Shown here piece by piece: positions 37,601 to 48,100 of a stretch of DNA of 64,000 nucleotides. Numbering within the stretch: the first letter of the stretch is position 1; every line of letters starts with the position of its first letter. Both the position numbers and the translations under genes were made by a program. The notes under the pieces are model-generated. The model was not told where the DNA came from. It ran no database searches and saw nothing but the letters and a program-made list of their open reading frames with translations. The stretch spans positions 4,024,517-4,088,516 of the forward strand of contig NC_081339.1 of assembly GCF_022539665.2 (NCBI RefSeq). Direction: 5' to 3'. This stretch comes from Daphnia carinata. Taxonomy: Eukaryota; Arthropoda; Branchiopoda; Diplostraca; Daphniidae.

Positions 37601-40600
37601 ATTATCGTCTGCTTTAATTTTTTCTTTGTTTTTGATTGCGTCCGACAAACATTTCATTCTTTGTTTTCGGCATTTTTGACGGCCGTGTCGAAAAGAAAAG
37701 AAAAAAAAAAAGAAAAGCCAAACATCCGAAAGGTAGTCAGTCAGTCATTTTTAGGTTGTTGAAAAAAAAAATATATCGACATCTGGAAGTAATCTCGGTC
37801 AAGGGTCGGTCGTTCGTTGTGCGTGCTCCACATTTTCATTTTTGAAAAATGTTCACATATTTTTATATTGCCATTTCACGGGGCTCCCCGTTTTGTTCTT
37901 TGGCTCTCGGTGAAGTTGGTTCGCATCTGCGCGTGTCCGTGCGTGTATGTGTGTGTCGCTGATGTGAGTCACGTGACTTGGAGTCTCGCCGTTTCCTCCG
38001 TTTTATCGTTGCGCGCGTCCTCTCTCCGAAAAGAGGGAAAAAAAGAAAAAAGAGAAAGAAGTTTTCGTTCGAGCAGAGAAGGGAAGGAAGGGAACGAGCA
38101 GGGTCGATGGGGGAAAAAGAGAGGCAAAAGAGAGAGAATCAGCTGCTACGGTTAGTGTACCGACTGGTAGGAATGGATCGATCCGCGTCGCCTTGCTCCG
38201 TGAGTTGCTTACGTTCGTTAGAGTGCCAGTCGCGGCCACGACCTCTGCTCGTCTTGCCGCCTCGACGAGTTACTCTCTTTTTCTGGCTTGTTGTTGTCGT
38301 CGACGACGACGACGTCGTGCTCGTTATCATCTGCGCCTTGGATACATTTGCATCATGGAACAACTGTCGGCTCCTTTGGTGTCGTCGAGCGATGTGGACG
38401 GTGGTGGTGGCGGCGGTGGTGGGGGAGGAGTTGGCGGAGTGCGGAATCACGTGGTGAAGCCGGTGATTCCGCCCAAACCGGAGGGCTACGGAACGCTGGG
38501 CAGGAGCAGCAGTCGAGAGCATCACAAAAGCGAAAATGGATCGGCCGAGCAGAACCGCCTCTCTTATTCGTCGCAGAGGCCCAAATCCACCGAGATGCTG
38601 ACAGAGTTCCAGATTTCGGCAGCTGGCGCTGCTGCTCCCACCTTCAGCACGCCGACTGCGACCACTAACGCCACCCATCAGCCGTCGTCGACATCGAGCA
38701 ACTCGAATCCGGCCACGCGCCAGTCACCGAGATCCCCCCGCTCCAAACCGCCCGCCCCTCCCGTGCCAAACAGTCCACGTCCCCTGCCGCATCAGTTCTC
38801 TCTGGCCGATAGCCAAGGATCCGTTTTGGCCGACCTCACTCTGGATTGTCCCTGTCCCTTACTCACTCAACAGGGAGGAGGTAGTGGTGGCGGTGGTTCC
38901 ACCATCGGTGGAGGCTCCAAACACCAGTCCGCCTTCGAACCGCAGTTGTCGGTTTGGAATCCACTCATTGAGCCGCCGCAACTCTTCCAGTCGGCAATGG
39001 ATCTCGACTTGTCTTTCGATTCGGCGGGCCACGTCGATTGCGACCCGCCCGACCAGGCCAACCATCAGCATCACGCTCATCAGCCAGTGATTGTCAAGCC
39101 GGCCCCGCCGCCCCCTTTGCAATCGTCGTCCATGTCATTCCAGTCGGCCCAGCCATTCTATCCGGAGCCGATGAAACCCACCAAGGTCGAACCGCCCCGG
39201 TTGCCCAGTGTCCCGCCCGTCTCGTCCAGCCTCACCCTCAATCTCAGCATGGATCCCCTTTCTTCCAGGTCCGTTTCCAAGACCCACGAGAATCCCGTCA
39301 AGCCCGTCTTGCCCATCGCCAACGAGCGCAACAAGATCATCATGTCCAAAACGGATCACTCGGCTTCCAGCGGCAACGCCAATTCGTCCGGTTCGTCCGG
39401 CATCGCTGCGCCTCCGTCGGTCCACTCGGCCATGCAACGAGTGGAGCCTCGCGTCACCAGCGATCTCGTCAAACTGGAACTGAACAGCACGACGAGCAGA
39501 TTGTCGGCCGACCCATTGGCGCAGCCGACGGCGTCGGCCGAACCGGCCAAACCGAGCCGAGTGCTTCCGTTGAAACCGTTCGCCGATGCCACCGTGTCGC
39601 ACAACAAAAACAGCAGTGTCGGCTGGCAATCGCTGGAATCGATTCAATCGAATCCATCGACGATCGATACGACCGATTCGCCACACTCGTTAATGGCGGC
39701 CAACGAGTCGATTAGCGCGCGGAACGCGCTCAACAGTGAACTGCACAGCAGGGCGTCGTCGGCCGTCCAACAGCCACAACCCAACGGATTGGGACGGCCG
39801 GCCGACGCTTGCCCGTCGGAGCCGTCGGCGGCGGCGGCGGCCAGTTCGACCAAACCAAACACGTCGTCGGCATCGCTTTCAACTCCGCTCCTTTTGCCCG
39901 CTCCCCATCCGCCTCCTCCGCCGCCACCTTCCTCTTACATGACGATCGATATCGATCCGGCTTCGGCTGCTGCCGCCTCGGCCGCCGCTGCCGCCACCGG
40001 CAGTTCGAGCACGACCGGCAGCGGCGGTGGCGATTCGTCCGGCGAGAAGGTGGTGGATTTCTACCCGCCCAACTCGTTCCGTCCCTACTCGTTCCACAGC
40101 GAGTGCTGGCGCAAAGAGATCCCCGAGAACGAGACCAAATGGCAAATGTACAAACGTCGTTTCAGCGAATTTGTTTTCAACTTTGTCGCCTGCTGCATCC
40201 GCTGCATTGGGCCCGTTTGATCATCGATTTTTTCGTTGTTTTTTTTTTGTTTTTTTTTTTATCCTTGATTTTTGAAAGGAGCGCACACAGCATAAAAAAA
40301 AAAAGAGAAAACTTTGCGGCGGAGTTTTTTTTTTGTTTTTTGCGGTAACACGAAAGAAAAACAAAGAGCGGAAGGGATCCTTGACCCAGCGGCTTCCATG
40401 TGTCTCTACATTTTTTTTTATCCCCCTATCTTTTATTATTTCTTATATCCGTTTTTTTTTGTGTCTGTGTGTGTTTCATTTCCTTGGTGGTGCGGAAGAA
40501 AGAAGACGACAGGAATTTCTGTCGCGACGTCAGAAAAAAAAAAAAAGAGAAACTCTTAAACTTTTATTTCGCCGAGTGAAGGAAAGCACAACAAAAAAAA

Positions 40601-42814
40601 AAAAAGAAGGAAAGAAAGAAAGAGAAAAACGGGTCAGAAAAAATGTATCCGAATAGTTATTCAAACTACAAAGGCGGTGGCCGGATACCCAGCAACCTGA
40701 GTGGGCTCGGTTCCGGCTCTTCGTATTCTTCTAGTCGCTATTCCGGAATCCGATCGAGTAGTAGCGTTCCGTACGGCTCGTCTAGCCCTTCCTATTCGAG
40801 TCCGCTGTCGTCGTCGACGTTGAGCGCGCTGGCTTTGTCCATGACGACCCCGACATCGCGTTACGTCCCTTCTACCTCATCCAAATCGGCCTACTCGCCG
40901 GCATCTTCGGCCTCTTCCAGCCCGCGGCTATCGTCTTCCTTCTTCACCAATCCGGCCGGAAGCAGTAGCACGGCCGGAGCGAGTAGCGGCAGCAGCGGCA
41001 CTCATTTCCCGACGCGTTCGCGCTCTTTCAATCGCGGATCCGACGTCGGATACGGATCGTGGAGCGTAAGTCTTCGCGTGTGCCAGCCACCCCCCCCCCC
41101 GCCTCAACGTCGTGGCTGTTGGGGATGATGGGAATTTTCTTTTTTCTTTTTTTTTTTTGATAAAGTGTCATTCAATTGGATTGACGTTGGAGAGGAAATG
41201 CCGTTTATGACGAAGAGGAATGTGCCCATAGGAAATCTTATTAAGATTTTGTTTGTTTGTTTTCATATCTAGGGGGGAGTGTTAGGGTGGATATCTTTTG
41301 CTGCGTGCAGAAAGAAAGAAAAAAAAAAGGGGGGGCAATAAAAATAATTTTTAGTTCTTTTTTTCTTGGCAGCGTTGCTTTGATGATGGTGATGACGATA
41401 GCGTGAATATTACGATTTTTTTTGTGTGTGTGTGTGTATGTTTCGGGAGGAGACGGGTTAAACCGACGTCCCGGAATAAACTTTGGCCGCCCTTTTTTTT
41501 TTTTTTTTTTTAATTTTTTGGCTGGTCTGTTCGTTTCGACGGTGCTTGGTTTCAATTTCACGTGGTTTCCTTTTTTTTTTCTTTTCTCTTTTGAAACAGC
41601 CACGTCATCATCTATTTTTTTTGTGTGTGTCTTTCTTTGTTATCACAGATGTCACCATCTTTCTTGTACGAATTTTTTTTTTTCGTTTTCCTTCATGTAT
41701 GTTTCTGACGCTGAGAGATGGCAGTGCGTTTCTCTTTTTTTTTTTGCGTTAACCTTCGCCAAAAAAAAAAATTGATGCGGGCAAGGATAAAAAAAAAAAA
41801 AAAGGAGGAGGAGGAGTAGATTTTCCTTTATGATTTATGTGCGTTTGTTGTGTTTCTTGTATTGGCAGTCGTTGTCGGATCGAGGTAGCAGTTCACGTCA
41901 AGTCTCCCGACCGTCTTCACTCGGCTCGTCCATCAGCGATGTACGCGACGATCCGCCGGCCGCCAACACTCAACCGTCGACGCCCATCACGGCCCACCCC
42001 ATGGCCGCCGCAGCGGCCGCGGTCGCGTCAGGCGCCATGACCCCCAATGGCGACATTGATTACAAAAAAGTACGCACGCAGACGCACGCATAAATGCTAA
42101 CTCAAGTCAAAAATCGAGATGATTTATTTATTGATAACGTGGCGATTTTTTTTTTATCTCTCCCCCCCCCCCCCCACTTTTTTTTGGGGGTTTGCTTTCT
42201 AGTTGTGGGAGGACAGCCAAGTGGAGAACGAACGGCTGCGCGATCGATTGCGGTCCACGCACGAAGATCTGGCCAAATGTAAAGATCAACTGGACAACGC
42301 ATTTCAAGTGGTAAGCCGAATAAAAAGCACAATACGTGCGCGTCTGACAAATACGATTGAACTAAAAAAAAACTTTTTTTTTTGATCCCGTCGTCGTGAA
42401 GAGTAATGCGCGCAACGCCATGACCGAAGCGGAGAAGCGCGAACGTCGAGCCCTCGAGCGGAAACTCTCCGAGATGGAAGAGGAGCTCAAAGTGAGTCAA
42501 ACTATTGATTTTCTCTTTTTCTTTTTTTAGATTATTTTCTTCTCTTTTTCTATTATGGCAGTGTAGAAAGAATTTTTCTTTTTATATATGATTTTTTTAT
42601 CCACATTATCTCTTCATTCTATCTGGCACCTTTTTTTTTTTTTTTTTTTTTCAAGAGAAGCAATTTCTTTTCCCACTATTTTTTTTTTTTAAGTAGCACA
42701 TGGCGACAGTTTTACACCAGCGGATGTGCCTGTGTGTCTTGCGTGTGAGCGTGTTAATGTGAAGCCGGTCTTTTCTTTTCTTTTTTTTTTTTTTTTGTTT
42801 TTAAATAATTTTCG

Positions 42815-42858
<44 letters not shown>

Positions 42859-44203
42859 GCACCGCGTTTGGATTGTTGTAACACAATCCCGTTTCTCTCT
42901 TTTACCGCCCGCTCTTTCTCTTCTATTCGTCCTAACCGCGAATGACCATCGTGCCCCCCCCCCCCCAACCCTTCTCAAAGAGAGAATTCCAAACGGGGGT
43001 TGTCATCACAGCAGAATTCTTTTATCTTTCATATCGAAACGTTCTTTGTTGTTGTTGTTGTTGTTGCGCTTTTACAGCAATTGCAAAAACTCAAGGCCGA
43101 AAATGAGAAGCTGAAGGCGGAGAATCGGGCCCTAACGCGGGTCGTTTCCAAATTGACGGCCAACGCAACACTGGCGTCCTCTTCTTCCTCCTCCAACTCC
43201 TCCTCTTATTATTCTCCCTCCGCCAATTCTGCGACTTCGTCTTCTTCTTCCTCTTCGTACATCAGTGGAAAATAGGTACCTACTATACAAAACGCACGCA
43301 ACAAAAAAAAAAGAGAATGAAACTACCCCTCCACCGAGCCTCCCCCCTTTCTCTATTTAATTACACACCTTACACACATTGTGACCGAAAAAAAACAAAA
43401 AAGGCAACGCTTCCATCACGGTCCAAAAACTTAGTTGGCTGCTGGCCGGCATCTCTCCCGCCCCCCCCCCCCTACTTTTTTAACTTTAAGGGCGTGTGTA
43501 TGTGTGTGTGTGTGTGTGTGTGCACACGTAACTATCGGAACGAAAGTTTTTGGCCAGTTCCACGAACTCAACTCCTCCTTCTCACAGGGAGTTGGGTACT
43601 AACTTCAAAGCGGCATATAAATGTATATAGTTTTAATAATAATCCATCTCCATCCATCCATCCATTCTCTCTTTTCCCTGTATGGCTTTTTGCTCGTATA
43701 TTGTGGATTCGTCATCATAATCATAAAAACTCGCTATCAACATAAATCATGGAGGAAAACAAAAAGAGAGTGACCCCACGCACACACACCGATCGGGTCC
43801 CTCCTTAGTCCGCCCAATTCCTGGAGGGTCCCGATTATATATATATATATTTTTTCCCGCATGCAGCTGATGCCATGTCAGCAACAAAAACGCACGTTAT
43901 TTGTGTGGTTATGTTTATCGTCTTTTTTTAGACCCGGCCCGGCCCCTCCGTTTGCCCGTCGTCTTATAATATCTATGCGTTTATCCCAGTTTGCAGATTC
44001 TTTTCATTTTCTTTGTTTCTGTTTTCATTTTCTTATTGAGAATTCTAATTTTTTTTTTTGTTGTTGTTTTGTTTTTATTCGTTGCTCTGCAATGTTTCGC
44101 TCAGGAATCCCACAAGATGGTGGAGCTGCTCCGTTCGGACATTGGCAAGATGCGCGACGAGAACGGCGCCCTCATCCGCGTCATCAGCAAACTCTCCAAG
44201 TAA
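31625..44203 (+). CDS. Mbs: Myosin phosphatase targeting subunit (MYPT1/2, fly Mbs)
   Basis: Targets PP1 to phosphorylated myosin light chain and is inhibited by ROCK. Exons: 31625-31867, 31946-32076, 32140-32258, 32336-32649, 32714-32859, 32955-33207, 33277-33695, 33861-34100, 34293-34391, 34628-34720, 35173-35326, 35479-35613, 35759-35885, 35971-36080, 36742-36819, 41869-42069, 42203-42310, 42402-42491, then either 43078-43275 or 44105-44203. The long products are 1085 or 1052 residues. The PP1-binding RIQF is at 37-40. Ankyrin repeats follow (DGLTALHQACIDDNLDMVEFL, GWTPLHATASCGFLSIARYL, GATPLHVAAAKGYIRVM, GWTPLHAASHWGQREACQLL). Inhibitory-site motifs are RRSTQGVTL (Thr about 715) and RRSTGVVQ (Thr about 853). 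The C-terminus is a coiled coil or leucine zipper. The transition from exon 36742-36819 to 41869 is inferred from matching phase and homology to vertebrate MYPT (DYKKLWEDSQVENERLRDRL). Confidence 0.93.
35491..35526 (+). repeat. In-frame ACG/ACC triplet repeat coding 12 threonines
   Basis: Six ACG codons followed by six ACC codons inside MYPT exon 12 (35479-35613). A long A-run lies directly upstream near the acceptor. The tract sits in the disordered linker between the two ROCK sites. Confidence 0.85.
36081..36741 (+). other. MYPT intron 14
   Basis: T-rich intron with a short (GT)n tract near 36376-36390. No exon or nested gene is seen. Confidence 0.5.
38355..40220 (+). CDS. Intronless 621-residue reading frame nested in a MYPT intron, family unrecognised
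   Basis: A GC-rich uninterrupted frame in an otherwise T-rich, stop-rich intron of about 5 kb. The start is taken at MEQLSAPLV (38355); the frame is open further upstream to at least 38193, but that part is arginine-rich and unconvincing. The protein begins acidic and glycine-rich, then has NHVVKPVIPPKPEGYGTLGR, many proline-rich SH3/WW-type stretches ([35 protein letters not shown]) and serine/alanine runs. It ends in a compact segment: VVDFYPPNSFRPYSFHSECW, RKEIPENETKWQMYKRR, and FSEFVFNFVACCIRCIGPV. The last part is hydrophobic with three cysteines near the end, suggesting membrane association or palmitoylation. I do not recognise it. The non-repetitive C-terminus argues for a real gene. 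Transcript structure is unknown. Confidence 0.6.
   Translation: MEQLSAPLVSSSDVDGGGGGGGGGGVGGVRNHVVKPVIPPKPEGYGTLGRSSSREHHKSENGSAEQNRLSYSSQRPKSTEMLTEFQISAAGAAAPTFSTPTATTNATHQPSSTSSNSNPATRQSPRSPRSKPPAPPVPNSPRPLPHQFSLADSQGSVLADLTLDCPCPLLTQQGGGSGGGGSTIGGGSKHQSAFEPQLSVWNPLIEPPQLFQSAMDLDLSFDSAGHVDCDPPDQANHQHHAHQPVIVKPAPPPPLQSSSMSFQSAQPFYPEPMKPTKVEPPRLPSVPPVSSSLTLNLSMDPLSSRSVSKTHENPVKPVLPIANERNKIIMSKTDHSASSGNANSSGSSGIAAPPSVHSAMQRVEPRVTSDLVKLELNSTTSRLSADPLAQPTASAEPAKPSRVLPLKPFADATVSHNKNSSVGWQSLESIQSNPSTIDTTDSPHSLMAANESISARNALNSELHSRASSAVQQPQPNGLGRPADACPSEPSAAAAASSTKPNTSSASLSTPLLLPAPHPPPPPPPSSYMTIDIDPASAAAASAAAAATGSSSTTGSGGGDSSGEKVVDFYPPNSFRPYSFHSECWRKEIPENETKWQMYKRRFSEFVFNFVACCIRCIGPV
40643..41065 (+). 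CDS. Mbs: Alternative first coding exon of a short MYPT isoform
   Basis: ATG at 40643 (MYPNSYSNYKGGGR) opens 141 Ser/Tyr-rich codons ending in phase 0 at a good donor (GTGGAGC|gtaagt). The next compatible acceptor is 41868, so this exon would join the C-terminal coiled-coil exons and give about 339 or 306 residues. The sequence upstream (40560-40640) is purine-rich, with no polypyrimidine tract, so it is unlikely to be an internal exon. A separate promoter is more likely. Vertebrate PPP1R12B also makes short C-terminal products (M20 type) from internal promoters, so the architecture has precedent. That it is translated is inferred. Confidence 0.6.
42818..42857 (+). repeat. 40-bp poly-T tract in a MYPT intron
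   Basis: A pure T run between the last shared exon and the first alternative terminal exon. Shorter runs lie at 42631-42650 and 42781-42796. Confidence 0.9.
43078..43275 (+). CDS. Mbs: MYPT alternative terminal exon A
   Basis: Begins at acceptor cttttacag in phase 0. It encodes QLQKLKAENEKLKAENRALT, then RVVSKLTANATLAS and a serine-rich tail, ending in TAG: 65 residues. The heptad pattern (L, L, N, L) fits a leucine zipper. The core RALTRVVSKLT parallels GALIRVISKLS of exon B. Confidence 0.75.
   Translation, partial: QLQKLKAENEKLKAENRALTRVVSKLTANATLASSSSSSNSSSYYSPSANSATSSSSSSSYISGK
43501..43522 (+). repeat. (TG)n microsatellite
   Basis: Eleven TG repeats between the two alternative MYPT terminal exons. 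Confidence 0.9.
44105..44203 (+). CDS. Mbs: MYPT alternative terminal exon B
   Basis: Begins at acceptor gctcag in phase 0. It encodes ESHKMVELLRSDIGKMRDEN, then GALIRVISKLSK and TAA: 32 residues. The last part is essentially identical to the C-terminus of vertebrate MYPT1, so this is the ancestral leucine-zipper end. Confidence 0.85.
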   Translation, partial: ESHKMVELLRSDIGKMRDENGALIRVISKLSK

Positions 44204-44291
44204 AAAAAAAACGCTAAAAAGAAAAAAGAAAGGCGAAACAAGAGACGAGCGATGTATTTGAGAAAGAGAATCACAAAAGAGAAAAAAGAAA

Positions 44292-44322
<31 letters not shown>

Positions 44323-45066
44323 CCAATTCACACGTACGTTTAAACAAAAACAAAACAAGAAGAAAAGAACAACATTATTATTATTGTTATTTACGAGAGA
44401 TTCTGGACAAGATCCAAAATCTTGGGATGCTCACACAACCAAAACGACTCGCCCAGCGCTCATCCTCCTCATCTCTCGCGAATCTTTTCAATCCTAAGAG
44501 GTGATATTGTTGAACTCTTCCAATGATTCCTCTTTTCTTTTTTTTTCTTTTTTTTTTTTGAATTTTCAATGTGGATCTTTGTTCTTCCGGCTGTCGGAAG
44601 GCAAAGGTCCGTCTTAAAATCGCCCGGCGCGAGCTAAAAAGAGCGGAAAAAAAAAAAGATTCGTTTGTTGTCTGATCGCCTTTTTTTTATTGAAATCATC
44701 TCCCTAAAAACGATTCATTCAAAGTAATATTAATAGTAATAGTAGTAAAAAAAAAAAAAAAAAAATTAACAGTGATGATAGTTAAATGGATTTCTTTTTT
44801 TTTTCGGTGATTACAATCATTGGCTTTTGCTGCCGCTCCTCCCGCCCTGTTTTGTTTTTTTCGTGCGCGGTAATTAAGCTTTCCTAATCAAAAACATTTG
44901 AACAAAACGAAATTAAAAATTGAATTATTTAGAGGAGTAGAAAACGGAAGGGAAGCGTCAGCGTTGCAATTTTCAGACGAAAGAAATTGATTTAACGACA
45001 AACGAATCCATTCTCTTTCTCTTCTTGAAAATGGATCTGCTCCAACTTCCTTTTGATATCGACCCG

Positions 45067-45098
<32 letters not shown>

Positions 45099-45164
45099 GA
45101 GAGAGATTGAGCGAGATTTGGTATTATTAATTACTTTATTGTCATTCATTTTTGTGTGACGTTG

Positions 45165-45196
<32 letters not shown>

Positions 45197-48100
45197 GAGG
45201 CTTTGTTGATTTTGGTTTTCCCGATGGGAGCGTTCCCGGAGTTTCGTTTTGGGGTGGAGTAATCTTTGAGTCGGTCCCTCCCGTTGAAATTGTTCTCAAA
45301 TGAACGCCAAAAACGAAAAGAGAAATGTAATCGTCAAATTTTGAAACGAGAGATGCAGCAGAATGCCGACAAGTTGATGACGTATTTATTCGACTCTAGT
45401 TGGCTAAAGCTATCTTACCTGTGTGAATTATTTTCTATTTTTTTTTTTTTTTTTCCATTTGATTAATTGCGGTTGGCAAATTAGGATCGGGGGGATGGCA
45501 GTGAGGAATTTTGCATTTTTAGTATTTCTTAATTTTTTGGGGGGGGGGTTGGATTGTGTCAGCCTTGCATTCGTAGAGAGTAAAAAGAAAAGAAAACCAA
45601 TTTTTTAATCCAATTAAAAGGTGCCTTATGGTCGCGATCACAATTTATGTCAGTTTTTCTTATTGAATTAGCTCTCCAAAACCACTCAAACTGATTATTT
45701 TGAAAAAAAAAAAACAAACAAAACAAACAAATTTGTTTAATTTTTCACCGGTTATGTCGGGCGTGTGAAACATTTTTTGGCGACAATGTTAGTCTCTCTC
45801 TCTCTCAGTCTTTTTGCTTTTCTTTTATCTTCCACCACAAAACAACAAGCCTCAATCTCCTCCTTTTTTATGGGGATTCCTTTCTCTTTAGATTCAATTT
45901 AATATTATTATTATTTTTTTTCTTATTCCTTTTTCGCTGCTGCCGCTTTTTTTTTTTTTGTTTCACGTACACCCTTTTGTTGTCGTTGTCTCCTGAACGT
46001 CTTCACACTACTCACTCACGCCCTCATCCCCCCCCCCCCAAAAAAAAATTGTGTCACCTCTTTGTAGTGTTGACTATACTCTTTGAAGAAAGCAAAAGAA
46101 GCAAATCATTGATGGTTCATGATAATGCGATAAAGCAAACACAAAAAAAAAAAAAATGATGAATAATTTTTTGTTTTTCGAAACCTGAAGGATATTCAAA
46201 TCACAAGGTAAAAAAACAAATTGTTTTTGGAGCAAAATCGAGTGCCGATTTTTGTTACGTTGATTGTGTACATTTTTTTGAAACCTCCTCCCTCCCAATG
46301 GCCCCACCCCTTGCCCCCTCCCTTACTCCTGACTTGATCATGATAAACAAAATCCATGTTGTTCAACTATTTTTTTTTTTTCTTCTCTAGATTCGCTTTG
46401 AAAATTGATAATTAAGCTTTTCTGTCCCTAAACAAACTCTCTCACAAACACTGTTATTACCTTTTACCCCCCCCCTTTTTTTTTTTTGTCTTTTGTTTGC
46501 CATCCCCAACATTTTTTTTTATTTACTGTTTCTCTATCTCTTTTCTATCTCTCCAGTTGTGTCCTAGTCGCGTTGATTCTCTCGCCAGTTTCTACCGATT
46601 CGTTGAATTATAATCCAATTAATAACGATTTTTTTCTTTATCTTATATTCTCATACCTGCCCCCCCCCCCAATTCCCTTCCCTCAATTTGCCTCGTGACA
46701 TTTTCTTTTTTTTTTTTTTGTATCTGTTCGTGTATTATTCATTAGCTTCCACATTATGATTAGATAAGAGAGGCCATTTGATTAAACAATAAGTCTTTTT
46801 CTTTTGTTTCTTTTCGTTTTAAATTATCTACTGCCCTTTTTCCCTCACGCTCCAAGAATATCCTTTCCCTCCTAATCAAATAACTATCCCTGCCCTTTAA
46901 TTATTTCTTTTCTTTTGTCTAAAAACGGGGAGAACGTCACAACAGAAGAAAATCGACGGGCTAACGTTATCGTGAGATCGTTCGAATTTCTCCTCGTGAG
47001 TGAATTCCTCCTTAGATATTTTTTTTTTCTTTCCCTTTGCTCCCTAATGATTTTGTCGACGTTGTTATAATTTTAAAATTTGTCATCACATTACAAACAC
47101 ACCGCCTCCTCCTGAAGAAGAAGAAGAAAAAAAAACAAAAAGAATGAAAATCAAGCAAATAAGAATAAAAAAAAAAAAAAATAAAGCCATGATATTTGAA
47201 ATGATTTCAAACAAAAACCTACGGAAAAAAAAAATGAGGAAAAAAAAAAATGCGAAGTTTGAAAATACAACTGGAATGTTCAGTTAAAATGTTTTGAATC
47301 CTGTTTTTGAAATGAACGTTTTAATCAAGAGCAAAAACTAATTTTCTGTTTTCTTTTTATGGTTCTGATACCCACGCACGAGTGAGCTTCGCCCCAAACG
47401 AGAGACATTTGTTCGAAGAAGTTGGTGCAAAGAAAACGACGGACGTGGCCGTCCAACGATCCATTGACCCTCTAGTTGTACCCTGTCATGCACTGATCAG
47501 GATTTTTCTGTCTTGCTTTTCTTACAAGTAGAATCCACTGCCTTATAGCTCTGCAGTTATTCGTGGATGATGTCTACCGACAAGGCAGTTGGCACTTTCA
47601 TTGTCTCGCTCAGCTCGGATGGAAGGGTCCGCCAATCAGTTGGATTGCTACAAAACCCGAACCTATAGCCAACTTCTTTTTTTTTCTTCATCCTTCGTGC
47701 GTGTAAGGTTCTTCTTTATTTGGGTCATTGCCAGGCCATATAGTAGAAAGGACGACCATCAGCCTTTCATCCGTCATGATCACTTTTTTTCTTTTCATTT
47801 CTTTTATGTAGTACTGCTGTCATTCTACAAACGTCCACCACCTAGAGCCCTGTCGTCGTTCATCTTGCCAATCCTTTTGGGATTTACAAGCCTGCCCTCG
47901 CAACCGCCCTAAAAGTAATCGGGCGCGACTTTGTTTGGGGATCTCTTTGGCCGAGTTTTGGAACAAACATTGTTTTGTTTTTGCCTCCCCGTGTCCGACA
48001 AACCGTGAGTTGCTGTAGCATTTCCCCTTTGGCTAAACAACGGATGTTGTGGAAAGTTGACTTACCAACGTAGTTTTACCGCTCTCGACCTTGTCGCTTT

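Noticed and set aside
39135..39686. Long frames opposite and out of register with the nested 621-residue frame
   Set aside because: They are shadows of the GC-rich frame: arginine-, glycine- or serine-rich with no motif.
40643..41065. Treating this as an internal exon of the long MYPT transcript
   Set aside because: The upstream sequence is purine-rich without a pyrimidine tract, and joining at the only nearby AG (gggtcag) puts the exon out of frame from the upstream phase-0 donor.
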